The notes under the pieces are model-generated. The model was not told where the DNA came from and ran no database searches. It saw only the letters and a program-made list of their open reading frames with translations. This document shows, one piece after another, positions 1 to 9,204 of a stretch of 64,000 nucleotides of DNA. A program made the translations under genes and the position numbers. The stretch comes from Spirosoma sp. KUDC1026 (GTDB taxonomy: Bacteria > Bacteroidota > Bacteroidia > Cytophagales > Spirosomataceae), in the NCBI RefSeq assembly GCF_013375035.1, contig NZ_CP056032.1, positions 310,001-374,000 on the forward strand, given 5' to 3'. The number at the start of each line of letters is the position of its first letter. The stretch's first letter is position 1.

Positions 1-2580
1 CACCGCCGTGAAGCTCGTTACGTCCGCCACGCTGGTACCCCCCGCATTGATCGCTACCGCCGTCACGGTGTTTACACCCGTTGTTACGGTAATCACGCAG
101 GAGTAGGAACCCAGAGACGAAGCTGTCGTCGTGCAAAGCGTATTACCCGCTGGACCGGTCAGAATTACGGTGCTGTTTGGCGTGGCCGTACCCGATACCG
201 TTGGAGTCAGGTTTGTCAGTACATTACGTGGTGCCACGATGCTCACCGTTGGCGGAGCCAAAGCCGTGAAGCTGGTCACGCTCGGCGTGCTGGTGCCACC
301 CGCGTTGGTGGCGACCGCCGTCACCGAGTTCACACCCGCTGGCACCGTCACTGCGCAACTAAAGCTGCCACCCGCCGTTACCGTGGTCGAGCAAAGCGTC
401 GTGCCCACCGGACCGGTGATGGTTACCACACTACCTGGCGTACCTGTACCCGATACCGTCGGCGTCAGATTCGTTGAAATATTGCTTGGCGACTGGATCG
501 CTACCGTCGGTACGGCAACGGCCGTGAAGGTTGCTACGTCCGTCGCGCTCACGCCACCTAAGTTGGTCGAGATGGCCGAGATCGAGTTGACGCCCGCGGC
601 TACCGTCACCACACACGAGTAAGAACCCGTGGCCGAAGCCGTCGTGGTGCAAAGTGTGGCGCTGGTGGCGTTGGAGAGGATCACGGTGCTGTTTGGCGTA
701 GCTGTACCCGAGACGGTTGGGCTCAAGGTGGTCAGCACGTTACGTGGCGAAACGATGCTCACTGTTGGTGGTCCCACCGCCGTGAAGGTCGTTACGTCTG
801 CGATGCTCGTGCCACCTGCGTTGGTCGAGATGGCTGTGATCGAGTTCACACCCGAAGCCACCGTCACTACGCAGGAGTAAGACCCCAGAGCCGTAGCTGT
901 CGTCGTGCAAAGCGTAGTACCTACTGGACCGGTCAGTGTAACCAGGCTACCTGGAGTAGCCGTACCCGAAACCGTTGGGGTCAGCGTCGTCAGTACGTTA
1001 CGTGGAGCGACGATGCTTACCGTTGGCGGTGCCAAAGCTGTGAAGCTGGTTACGCCTGGTGTGCTGGTGCCGCCTGCGTTGGTAGCCACCGCCGTTACCG
1101 AGGTGACACCAGGCGTTACTGTTACGGCGCAGGAGAAGCTGCCGCCAGCCGTAGCCGTGGTCGAGCAAAGCGTGGCGTTACCAGGCCCCGTGATCGTGAC
1201 CAAACTACCTGGCGTAGCCGTACCTGATACCACTGGGTTGGTCGAGGTCTGAATGTTGTTCGGAGACTGAATCGCTACGGTCGGTGCTACGATAGCCGTG
1301 AACGCTGTCACGTCCGCGACACTCGTGCCGCCGGCATTCCGAGAAATTGCCGTGATCGAGTTGACACCTGCCGTTACCGTTACCACACACGAGTAAGAAC
1401 CCGTAGCCGTGGCTGTTGTACTGCACAAGGTCGCGTTGGTTGGACTCGACAGCGTTACGATGCTGCCGGGCGTTGCTGTACCCGATACCGTTGGCGTCAG
1501 GCTCGTCAGCACGTTGCGAGGTGCGACAATGCTCACCGTCGGTGGTGCCAGTGCCGTGAAGCTGGTCACAGCAGGGATGCTGGTGCCACCTGCGTTAGTC
1601 GCCACTGCCGTTACTGATATGGTGCCTGGCGTTACCGTTACTGCACACGAGAAGCTGCCACCAGCCGTAGCCGTGGTCGAGCAAAGCGTGGCGTTGCCTG
1701 GCCCCGTGATCGTGACCAAACTACCTGGCGTAGCCGTACCCGAGACCACTGGGTTGGTCGAGGTCTGAATATTGCTTGGCGATTGAACCGCGATCGTTGG
1801 CGCGGCTACGGCCGTGAAGGTCGTTACGTCCGTCGCGCTGATGCCACCAGCATTGGTCGAGATGGCCGAGATCGAGTTCACACCCGCCGTTACTGTCACT
1901 ACACACGAGTACGTACCTGTTGCCGAAACGTTGGTCGAACAGAGCGTAGCGTTAGTTGGACTCGACAGAACTACGATACTACCTGGTGTAGCCGTACCTG
2001 ACACTGTTGGCGTCAGACTCGTCAGCACATTGCGGGGCGAGACGATGCTCACCGTTGGTGGAGCGACCGCCGTGAACGTCGTTACGTCGGCGATGCTCGT
2101 GCCGCCCGCATTTCGGGAAATGGCCGTGATCGAGTTAGTACCGGCCGTCACCGTCACCACGCACGAGTACGTACCCGCGGCCGTGGCCGTGGTCGAACAC
2201 AGGGTCGCGTTGGTGGGGCTGGACAGGGTTACGATACTACCTGGGGTGGCCGTGCCCGATACCGTTGGGGTCAGGCTCGTCACTACGTTGCGGGGCGAGA
2301 CGATGCTCACCGTGGGCGGAGCCACAGCCGTAAAACTCGTTGTTGCGGGCGTCGGGCTCACACCGATTGGCGTAATAACGATAGCAGTCAGCGAGTTAAC
2401 ACCTGTTGCTGCATTAATTACGCAGGAATAACTTCCGCCCGCCGTTGCTGTCGTGGAGCAAAGCGTTGCGCTATTGGCCCCGGTGATGATCACCGTACCA
2501 CCTGGCGTGGCCGTTCCCGACACGGTTGGCGTCAGCGTCGTCTGTATGTTACGTGGGCTGTCGATGCTGATGCTTGGTGC
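1..2580 (-). repeat. Ten tandem 258-bp (86-residue) Ig-like repeats inside the adhesin gene
   Basis: Unit boundaries recur every 258 bp at about 2580, 2322, 2064, 1806, 1548, 1290, 1032, 774, 516 and 258, and the array continues past base 1. The consensus contains PTVSIV, TPTVSGTATPGS, TLCSTT, a GSYSCVVTV strand, SITAISTNAGGTS and DVTSFTAV. Each unit I read has a cysteine pair spaced C-x11-C. Two flavours occur: one with PRNVLTxLTP and one with SPSNIQTSTNP or SPNNIQTSTNP, in the order A A A B A B A A B A from the N-terminal side. Such units form rod-like stalks in adhesins. Confidence 0.85.
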
Positions 2581-4959
2581 AGCACTCACACTGACAACAG
2601 GTGCGCAAGTATTTGACGCTTCTGACGAACTAACGGCCAGTGTCCTCGTACCGGCAACTCCAGTTCCATCGTAGGAAATCGGAATTGAAACGGCAGTCTG
2701 GCTCGTTACGACCGTCAGCGTAATCGAAGCAGGAACCGATGTAAACCCGGTTCCAGTTACGGTGAAGTCAACCGCACCTGCCTGACTTACTGTTATAGGT
2801 ATGGTTAATGTACCAGTAGACGCCGTGCCTGCAACAAATACACCTGTAGTGGTTGCATTGGCACAGTTCCCAAAGGCTACAGTTCCCTGGGCAACCCGGA
2901 AATTTACTTGTGTCCCGTTATTCGGATAATTTGTTAACGGATTAGTAATGTTAGCATTGACTGGACCAAATGCACTATTATTAGCATCAGCACTGCTATC
3001 TAAGCCATCTCGGTCAGCATCCGTTCCAGCTGCTGCGAGCCCTGCTTCAGTACGATCTGGTCGACCATCATTATCACTATCTGTATCTTTATAATCCGGT
3101 TGATCAGTACCGTCAGTATTGACAGGCGTCAAACCATTTGTCGATGCGTATGCCAGCGGTAAGCCCTGTGCATTGACAGCAGTTATCGCACCTGGGGCAA
3201 TATAGCCTGCAGTGGTCTGCGCTTCGATGTTATCAGGAATACCATCACCGTCAGAATCCAGGTCATACAGATCAGGGATTGTATCCCCATCTGTATCGAC
3301 CAGAGGACCTCCCTCTGTATCGTCTGTAATACCGTCATTATCATCGTCAATGTCGTTTGCATTCGGAATTCCATCACCATCCGTATCCAGAACAGCTACG
3401 CAAACTTTATTTGTAAAGGCTATATCACCAGATCCATCGAATGTGAAACCAGCTTCTAAATTAGAAGTTCGCAGATTGGAGATACGATAGACAATATCAA
3501 ATGAGGTTATACCAACGAAGTTGATTGTTGCTGCAAAGTTGGAAGAATTCCCTGTGCTCTGGTTTTGCGTTCCCTGGAAGCGAACAAAGTTAGCAGTTGG
3601 TACATTCGTTACTGTTACTGTCCCACCTTGCTCTGTCGCATAGGAGAATAAATTTGCTTTCGATATATCAAAAGCCTCTGTTCTGGCATTAGTGCTACTA
3701 ATGGCAATTAAATCGAGGTCTCCTATCGTTAACGAAGCCTGAACTGGAACAGGAGTATTCGTTCCTGTTCTAACAAATGACCAACGAACGGTTGCAGTAG
3801 CGCTGTTTGGAGTCGCAGCTGTCCCAGAATTACCCGTTAACAAGAACTGAGCATCAGTTCCTACATTTGTAAATTCTACTCCTGCGTATGTACCACCAGT
3901 TACTTGACCTATAATATCAACCTGCTGACCATTGAGCGTAGCTACATTAGTATAGCGTGCTATTGGGTTTGTAGTAGTACCGGTTATTGTTGGTGATCCA
4001 AACGTAAACGCAGTAAAGCCGTTTTGCCCCGCTGTTGGACAGGGAGCAACTGCAATACCTACTGTAGCCGAAGCCGTTGTTGTACAACCATTTGCGTCGG
4101 TTACGGTAACTGTATAAGTACCTGGATTAACACCCGTTATATTTTGCGTTGTGGCGCCATTACTCCATGCATACGTATAAGGAGAACGTCCGCCCGACAC
4201 GGTCAGGTTTACCGCGCCATCTGCCGAAGCAGCACCTGTGGCATTTACTGCCGTAGCCGTAGCCGCTAACGTTGGAAAGAGCGTAAACGGATAAAGAATC
4301 TGCGTGGTGTTAGCAACGCTCAGCAAACTACTAACAGTAATCTGCACCCGGTTAAAGGGCCTTGTTGTTGTCAGTGCAACGGCTGGTTGTGTACCAAGAA
4401 TGGGCGTAAGCAGATTTAGCGATAGTAGACTGCTTCCTCCACTCTGCTCCTGCTGGGTACCATTCAGATAGGTCGTTACCGTTATTGCATTAAGCAAACT
4501 TGCACTGATCGCACTTCCCGAGTTACTTAGCACGAAACCAACCGTAGTACTGGCAGGTAATGTTTCGCCAGCACCAACAGTAATCTGTCCACCACCACCA
4601 AGCACGCCAATAAACGTACTGACAGTTGCGGAGTTGTTCACGCTGGGGTTATCGATCAGGTTACCCGGATTCGTTACAGTTCCAGGAATCAACCCAACTC
4701 CACCTGACGATATAATAGTAGCGCCCGTAAAGTTGTTAGTCGTGAGCGTTCGGTAATTACAGGCTGTTGTCTGCGCCTGTGCCTGCGTCAACGACATCAG
4801 AAGTACCATCAGCAAACTGACCGACGCGAATACCGACCGGCGTCGGTAACCATCGGAGACCATACCCATTGCTAACAACCAATTTCCCGGCAGAGAAGGG
4901 CCTCTCCGGGAGAATTGCAACAGAGTGGATTTAGACGTACAGTAAACGGTTGATTCCAT
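1..4959 (-). CDS. Giant secreted adhesin-like repeat protein (N-terminal part; runs off left edge)
   Basis: The minus-strand frame is open from ATG at 4959 to base 1, exactly 1653 codons with no stop in the stretches I translated, so the C-terminus is missing. The N-terminus carries a hydrophobic signal segment ending in AQAQ; ATGs at 4869 and 4863 would give a more normal signal peptide and are good alternative starts. In order I see: an N-terminal region, an SprB-like domain (SPYTYAWSNG then YTVTVTDANGC, around 4080-4200), a beta-rich domain, acidic calcium-binding thrombospondin-3-like repeats (DTDGDGIPN, DDDNDG, DSDGDG, DTDSDNDG, about 3050-3410), then ten Ig-like repeats. This architecture is typical of Bacteroidota cell-surface adhesins secreted by the type IX system. 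The sorting domain would lie off the window, so secretion by that route is inference. The ligand is unknown. Confidence 0.85.
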   Translation of the reverse strand, partial: MESTVYCTSKSTLLQFSRRGPSLPGNWLLAMGMVSDGYRRRSVFASVSLLMVLLMSLTQAQAQTTACNYRTLTTNNFTGATIISSGGVGLIPGTVTNPGNLIDNPSVNNSATVSTFIGVLGGGGQITVGAGETLPASTTVGFVLSNSGSAISASLLNAITVTTYLNGTQQEQSGGSSLLSLNLLTPILGTQPAVALTTTRPFNRVQITVSSLLSVANTTQILYPFTLFPTLAATATAVNATGAASADGAVNLTVSGGRSPYTYAWSNGATTQNITGVNPGTYTVTVTDANGCTTTASATVGIAVAPCPTAGQNGFTAFTFGSPTITGTTTNPIARYTNVATLNGQQVDIIGQVTGGTYAGVEFTNVGTDAQFLLTGNSGTAATPNSATATVRWSFVRTGTNTPVPVQASLTIGDLDLIAISSTNARTEAFDISKANLFSYATEQGGTVTVTNVPTANFVRFQGTQNQSTGNSSNFAATINFVGITSFDIVYRISNLRTSNLEAGFTFDGSGDIAFTNKVCVAVLDTDGDGIPNANDIDDDNDGITDDTEGGPLVDTDGDTIPDLYDLDSDGDGIPDNIEAQTTAGYIAPGAITAVNAQGLPLAYASTNGLTPVNTDGTDQPDYKDTDSDNDGRPDRTEAGLAAAGTDADRDGLDSSADANNSAFGPVNANITNPLTNYPNNGTQVNFRVAQGTVAFGNCANATTTGVFVAGTASTGTLTIPITVSQAGAVDFTVTGTGFTSVPASITLTVVTSQTAVSIPISYDGTGVAGTRTLAVSSSEASNTCAPVVSVSAAPSISIDSPRNIQTTLTPTVSGTATPGGTVIITGANSATLCSTTATAGGSYSCVINAATGVNSLTAIVITPIGVSPTPATTSFTAVAPPTVSIVSPRNVVTSLTPTVSGTATPGSIVTLSSPTNATLCSTTATAAGTYSCVVTVTAGTNSITAISRNAGGTSIADVTTFTAVAPPTVSIVSPRNVLTSLTPTVSGTATPGSIVVLSSPTNATLCSTNVSATGTYSCVVTVTAGVNSISAISTNAGGISATDVTTFTAVAAPTIAVQSPSNIQTSTNPVVSGTATPGSLVTITGPGNATLCSTTATAGGSFSCAVTVTPGTISVTAVATNAGGTSIPAVTSFTALAPPTVSIVAPRNVLTSLTPTVSGTATPGSIVTLSSPTNATLCSTTATATGSYSCVVTVTAGVNSITAISRNAGGTSVADVTAFTAIVAPTVAIQSPNNIQTSTNPVVSGTATPGSLVTITGPGNATLCSTTATAGGSFSCAVTVTPGVTSVTAVATNAGGTSTPGVTSFTALAPPTVSIVAPRNVLTTLTPTVSGTATPGSLVTLTGPVGTTLCTTTATALGSYSCVVTVASGVNSITAISTNAGGTSIADVTTFTAVGPPTVSIVSPRNVLTTLSPTVSGTATPNSTVILSNATSATLCTTTASATGSYSCVVTVAAGVNSISAISTNLGGVSATDVATFTAVAVPTVAIQSPSNISTNLTPTVSGTGTPGSVVTITGPVGTTLCSTTVTAGGSFSCAVTVPAGVNSVTAVATNAGGTSTPSVTSFTALAPPTVSIVAPRNVLTNLTPTVSGTATPNSTVILTGPAGNTLCTTTASSLGSYSCVITVTTGVNTVTAVAINAGGTSVADVTSFTAV

Positions 4960-5790
4960 AAATTGGATCTAAAAGTAAATTGCTCGAGGATTGCCTTTAG
5001 TGAGAAATTCCTGACAAGTTCCTCTACGTACCAGTCCGGAATTGGTGGATTAAGTGAGTTAATTATTTGTTAATGTTTACTTACTGCAACAAAAGCGTAC
5101 GAATGCAGCAAATGGTTACGCAATAGACATTACTATACATACCATATATACTACATCCGACTTTATGCCTACACCAGCGTAATAGAATTACAAGTTTTTT
5201 GACTTATAGATTTATATTTTCGCTCTATGTATACACCCCAATAAGTACAGAAACTATGCCAATGAGTATTTCTGAGGGGATTATCCTTTAGATAGGCTTA
5301 CGTCGGGGAGACTTTTATCTGGTCGAATAGCTATAAATAACTATAGCCTACCAGAGCTCTGTTTGTAACAAAAAGTGAGCCATTTTACACTTAAACCCGC
5401 CCATTCTCCGTCTCCACCAAACCTGTGTATCGGTTACGATTTTCTTCCGAGAAGCAGAGCGAGTTTTTATCCGGCTTTCAGCTTTCGCTGGTGTTGCCGG
5501 GGCTTTACAAAGAGGAGGTCAGATTTGATTTCCCATGCCTTTTTTCCCGGACGGGGGCCATCTGATTACGCGCTTGCAATCTGTCGTTTTTTTGCGCCTA
5601 TATATATACGGTATAAATCCGGCGAACTTTGCTCATATAATGGGCTTCCCCCGATAGGATAGATCAGCCGCCAGGTCTCAAAGAATAGGGATTTGTATGG
5701 GCGCTGGAACTTTGTTTATTCACGAATAGTTAACACTGTTATAAAACGTAACATACGATAAAACAGGAAGCAGTAGCTCCTGTAGAAATC
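4960..5790. other. Intergenic region, 831 bp, no credible gene
   Basis: This stretch separates the divergent adhesin and pirin genes. The part nearest the adhesin (about 4970-5350) is AT-rich and presumably holds its promoter. A short dyad, GCTATA and TATAGC six bases apart, lies at 5330-5347. A 95-codon open frame starting with GTG at 5375 has no recognisable domain and an unusual composition, so I do not call it. I see no RNA gene or convincing promoter consensus. Confidence 0.6.
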
Positions 5791-6645
5791 ATGCCTGACA
5801 TTAAAAAAATTAGTGCCGCCGACTATTCGCCTATTGCGGATTTAATCACGTATCGGGCGCTGCCCACCCGGTCGGTTGAGTACGTTGATCCTTTCCTTTT
5901 TTTGAATCACCACGGTCCGCAACGCTACGAACCGCACAACAATGGTCTCCCATTTGGCCCCCACCCACACCGGGGGATGGAGACGGTTACGTTTATCATC
6001 GACGGCGACATTGCGCATAAGGACAGCAGCGGGCACGAAAGCGTTATTGAGGCCGGTGGGGTACAGTGGATGACGGCTGGTAGTGGCCTGATCCACGCTG
6101 AAGTTTCATCCGACCGATTTATGGAAGAGGGTGGCCAACTGGAGATTTTACAGCTGTGGATTAACCTGCCCGCCCGCTCCAAAATGACGAAGCCGTTCTA
6201 TAAAGGACTCCAGCAAAACGAGATCCCCAGCCTGAAACTGGACAATGACCGGGTAACGGTTAATCTGGTCTCGGGCGACTGGGACGGACACGCAGCTGCA
6301 TTTACTTCTGATACAGGTGTTTTTCTGAATACTATTTTCTTCCAGCCAGGCGGCAAACTGACAGTTAACATACCAGACGGCCATACGATCTTTTTCTACA
6401 TGATTCGGGGGGCGCTCGAAGCAAACGGTACGCAGGTAAAGTCACTGCACCTGGCGCAGTTTGATCAGACAGGCGGCCCCCTGACGATTACCTCAGATCA
6501 GGAAAGTATACTGCTACTTGGTCATGCCAAACCACTGAATGAACCCGTCGTTTCGCAGGGGCCTTTCGTGATGAATACACAGGCCGAAATCGCCCAGGCG
6601 TACGACGATTATCGCAAAGGCAAGTTTGGCAGCTGGACGCACTAA
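5791..6645 (+). CDS. Pirin family protein
   Basis: A 284-residue bicupin of normal pirin length. The N-terminal cupin carries the metal-binding set His58, His60, His102 and Glu104, within GPHPHRGMETVT and GLIHAE. Iron-type pirins of this kind can act as redox-dependent regulators, and some have quercetinase activity; which applies here cannot be read from the sequence. It is the first gene of a plus-strand run with a DsbA-like oxidoreductase 36 bp downstream and a nitroreductase after that, pointing to a role in redox or electrophile stress. The ATG at 5791 directly precedes the conserved fold, and no alternative start is needed. Confidence 0.9.
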   Translation: MPDIKKISAADYSPIADLITYRALPTRSVEYVDPFLFLNHHGPQRYEPHNNGLPFGPHPHRGMETVTFIIDGDIAHKDSSGHESVIEAGGVQWMTAGSGLIHAEVSSDRFMEEGGQLEILQLWINLPARSKMTKPFYKGLQQNEIPSLKLDNDRVTVNLVSGDWDGHAAAFTSDTGVFLNTIFFQPGGKLTVNIPDGHTIFFYMIRGALEANGTQVKSLHLAQFDQTGGPLTITSDQESILLLGHAKPLNEPVVSQGPFVMNTQAEIAQAYDDYRKGKFGSWTH

Positions 6646-6681
6646 GCACAAAACTTACTGACGATCAAATCATTACCAACT

Positions 6682-7389
6682 ATGGACGTAGAAATCTGGA
6701 GTGATGTCATGTGCCCTTTCTGCTACATTGGCAAGCGGAAATTTGAACAGGCACTCAGCCAATTCCCGAACCGGGATGATATCCGGGTAACCTGGAAAAG
6801 CTTTCAACTGAATCCGGACATGGAAACTGATCCGGAAACTTCCATCAATCAGTACCTCGCTAACGCAAAAGGCTGGAGTCTGGAGCAGGCTGAGCAGATG
6901 AACAACCGCGTAACGGCAATGGCGCAGGAAGTATGTCTGACGTATCGTTTTGACAAAGCCGTGGTCGCCAATTCTTGGGATGCGCACCGGCTTATCCAAC
7001 TGGCTAAACAGCGCGGGCTGGGTGATGCCGCTGAGGAACGCCTGTTCAAAGCGTATTTCACCGAAGGACGTAACACGGCCGACCACGCTACGCTGCTGGA
7101 ACTGGGTACCGACATTGGTCTGGATGCATCGGAGGTAAATGCCATGCTGGCAAGCGATCTATACGGACAGGCCGTTGACCAGGACCTGTACGAAGCGCGC
7201 CAGATTGGCGTTCGGGGAGTACCCTTTTTCGTCCTGAATCATAAATACGCCGTGTCAGGGGCGCAACAGCCAGAAACATTTCTGGGGGCGCTACAAACAG
7301 CCTGGTCGAAACTGGCACCCAAAGCCGTTGCCAGCAACGACGGACCAGCCTGTGAACCAGACGGTTCCTGCGAATTACCAACTACATAA
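6682..7389 (+). CDS. DsbA family (FrnE-like) thiol-disulfide oxidoreductase
   Basis: A 235-residue protein without a signal peptide, so probably cytoplasmic. The thioredoxin-fold active site is CPFC at residues 11-14 (SDVMCPFCYIGK), and the cis-proline loop is GVRGVPFF with Pro181. A helical insertion lies between them, as in the FrnE/2-hydroxychromene isomerase branch of the DsbA family. A second cysteine pair, Cys224 and Cys230, sits in the C-terminal tail; FrnE-type proteins from Deinococcus carry a comparable extra cysteine pair. It lies between pirin and a nitroreductase with short spacers, so cotranscription is likely. The substrate is not known. Confidence 0.9.
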   Translation: MDVEIWSDVMCPFCYIGKRKFEQALSQFPNRDDIRVTWKSFQLNPDMETDPETSINQYLANAKGWSLEQAEQMNNRVTAMAQEVCLTYRFDKAVVANSWDAHRLIQLAKQRGLGDAAEERLFKAYFTEGRNTADHATLLELGTDIGLDASEVNAMLASDLYGQAVDQDLYEARQIGVRGVPFFVLNHKYAVSGAQQPETFLGALQTAWSKLAPKAVASNDGPACEPDGSCELPTT

Positions 7390-7419
7390 TTTATAAAATC
7401 AATTTACTCATATCCAACT

Positions 7420-8052
7420 ATGGAATTACTTGATGCCATGAATTGGCGGTATGCTGCCAAGCGTATGAACGGTCAGCCCGTTCCAGAAGAAAAATTGAAT
7501 ACAATCCTGGAAGCTATTCGCCTGTCGGCTTCGTCAGTAGGCTTGCAACCTTACAATGTGATCGTTACAGACAGCCACGAGTTGAAAGGGAAGATTCATC
7601 AGCTGGCCTGCCCACAGCCGCAGGTTGTTGAAGCTTCACATATCCTAATCTTTGCCGCCTGGACATCTCTCGAGGCCGAACACATTGACCGGTACATTCA
7701 ACTGATTGCCGATACCCGGAAAACCAGTGCCGACACGTTGACGCCCTTTGCGGATTCAATCAAAGGATCACTGCTGACGATGGACGATGAGCAACGCTAT
7801 AACTGGGCAGCTCGTCAGTCCTATATAGGTCTGGGCTCGGCGCTGATCGCAGCAGCGGTTGAAAAGGTTGATGCGACGCCAATGGAAGGATTCAATGGCT
7901 CTGCCCTTGACGAACTTCTTGACCTACCAGCCAAAGGGTTAAAGAGCATAGCTATTCTGGCGCTGGGGTACCGGGATGCGGAGAATGATTTTCTGGCAAA
8001 AGCAGCCAAGGTAAGACGGCCCGCCGAAGACTTCTTCCTGGAAATGGCGTAA
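7420..8052 (+). CDS. NAD(P)H-dependent oxidoreductase, nitroreductase family
   Basis: A 210-residue FMN-binding nitroreductase of the NfsB type. The N-terminus has the family pattern AMNWRYAAKRM followed by LSASSVGLQPYNV, which contacts the flavin phosphate and ribityl chain. The middle part NWAARQSYIGLGSALIAAA and the C-terminal KGLKSIAILALGYR also match the family. These enzymes reduce nitroaromatics, quinones or related electrophiles at the expense of NAD(P)H; the physiological substrate is unknown. It starts 30 bp after the FrnE-like gene and ends 18 bp before a strong terminator, so it closes the pirin operon. Confidence 0.9.
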   Translation: MELLDAMNWRYAAKRMNGQPVPEEKLNTILEAIRLSASSVGLQPYNVIVTDSHELKGKIHQLACPQPQVVEASHILIFAAWTSLEAEHIDRYIQLIADTRKTSADTLTPFADSIKGSLLTMDDEQRYNWAARQSYIGLGSALIAAAVEKVDATPMEGFNGSALDELLDLPAKGLKSIAILALGYRDAENDFLAKAAKVRRPAEDFFLEMA

Positions 8053-8070
8053 GCCCAAGCATGAAAGCTA

Positions 8071-8100
8071 AAAGACCCAGTCAGGATTGACTGGGTCTTT
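8071..8100. terminator. Bidirectional rho-independent terminator
   Basis: A perfect 13-bp stem (AAAGACCCAGTCA and its complement) closes a GGAT tetraloop and is followed by a T run on the plus strand; the matching A run serves the minus strand. It sits between the convergent nitroreductase and cation efflux genes and can end both transcripts. Confidence 0.93.
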
Positions 8101-8104
8101 TTGT

Positions 8105-8992
8105 TCAGGCCGGTTCAATATGCACCAGTACATCATAAACAGAAGGTTTTGCTTCCAGAATAGCGTCTTTGACGGCGTGAGCAATGGCATGACCTTCTGT
8201 TACCGTTAGCTGGCCGGGCACCAGTACGTGCAGATCAACATAAAATTCAAATCCGGTTTTTCGTACCCGAAACTTGTCGATTCCCTTTACCTGCGGTACG
8301 CTCATTGCCAGCGTTTTCAATTCCTGCTGCCAGTCACCAGCGGGCACCTCATCCATGATTTCGCCAAACGACGGGCGGAAAATGGTGTACGCATTGTAGA
8401 CAATGAACCCGGACGCCAGGAGAGCTGCCCAGTCGTCGGCGCTTTCGTAGCCGGGGCCCCCGATCAGGGCAATGCTAATTCCAACAAAGGCTGTTAATGA
8501 GGTAATTGCGTCACTACGATGGTGCCAGGCATCGGCTTTGATGGCGTTGCTATCGACCTCATTTCCTATTTTGGCCACGCGCCGGAACAGGATTTCTTTT
8601 ACGATAACAACCCCGGCCAGCACGATCAGCGTAAAGGGAGCCGGAATTTCGTGAGGTTCCTGAATATGCTGAATGCTTTGTACTGCAATCAGAATAGCCG
8701 CGCCCACCAGGGCCATAGATACCACGATGGCAGCCAGCGGTTCGGCTTTGCCGTGCCCATACGGATGGTCCTGATCAGGCGCTTTAGCAGCTGTACGCAG
8801 ACCGATCCACACAAAAAACGACGTCAGAATATCAGTTGCCGATTCCATCGCATCGGCCAGCAACGCGTAGGAATTACCGAACCAGCCCGCCAATCCTTTT
8901 GCCAGCACCAGGCCAATATTAACCAGAATACCGGTAATGGTCGTTTTCTCCCCTCGTTTGGCTTTATGTGGCTCCAGTGGTGTTGCTTCCAT
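8105..8992 (-). CDS. Cation diffusion facilitator (CDF) family transporter
   Basis: A 295-residue inner-membrane metal/proton antiporter with about six transmembrane helices and a C-terminal cytoplasmic metallochaperone-like domain (about 215-295). Family signatures are the DHPYGHGK loop at residues 75-82 and the helix-5 metal motif His157-xxx-Asp161 (WHHRSDAITS). The helix-2 partner reads Glu50-xxx-Asp54 (AMESATDIL) where YiiP-type zinc transporters have Asp-xxx-Asp, so metal choice (Zn, Fe, Mn, Co) cannot be assigned. It is transcribed alone toward the shared terminator. The ATG at 8992 is the only sensible start. Confidence 0.92.
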   Translation of the reverse strand: MEATPLEPHKAKRGEKTTITGILVNIGLVLAKGLAGWFGNSYALLADAMESATDILTSFFVWIGLRTAAKAPDQDHPYGHGKAEPLAAIVVSMALVGAAILIAVQSIQHIQEPHEIPAPFTLIVLAGVVIVKEILFRRVAKIGNEVDSNAIKADAWHHRSDAITSLTAFVGISIALIGGPGYESADDWAALLASGFIVYNAYTIFRPSFGEIMDEVPAGDWQQELKTLAMSVPQVKGIDKFRVRKTGFEFYVDLHVLVPGQLTVTEGHAIAHAVKDAILEAKPSVYDVLVHIEPA

Positions 8993-9124
8993 GTGATGCG
9001 ATCATCAGGCTCTGTTCCTCAATAAACAAAACCTGATCCTGAATAATTGGCCAGTGTATTGGTTAGTTAGGTTGTCCGCTGTTTCCCCTCACCCATTTTG
9101 GGCTAATCTTGTAGAGGTGTGGCT

Positions 9125-9198
9125 CTGACCACCGGCACGGGCCGCCCTGCCTAGCCCCTCCGCAACGGCGGACCGTCTGTCTAAAACAGGAGGGGAAC
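9125..9198. repeat. REP-like intergenic palindromic element A
   Basis: The sequence contains CCCTGCC followed by CCCCTCCG, a GC-rich dyad around CGCAACGGCGG, and ends in ACAGGAGGGG, so CCCCTCC and GGAGGGG arms enclose the element. It lies in the 272-bp gap between the CDF transporter and the asparaginase. It shares the ACCACC, CCCTGCC and AGGAGGGG building blocks with element B beside it. Confidence 0.5.
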
Positions 9199-9204
9199 AC
9201 TTTT

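Noticed and set aside
1..2580. Regular repeats that could suggest a CRISPR or satellite array
   Set aside because: The 258-bp period is a multiple of three, variation is protein-like and the frame stays open, so this is a coding repeat.
131..2674. Long plus-strand open frames rich in Val, Pro and Thr
   Set aside because: They are antisense to the Ig-like repeats of the minus-strand adhesin, whose frame is open across the whole region and has recognisable domains.
5375..5662. A 95-codon plus-strand frame starting with GTG
   Set aside because: No domain, composition unlike a bacterial protein and no supporting context. A degraded remnant cannot be excluded.
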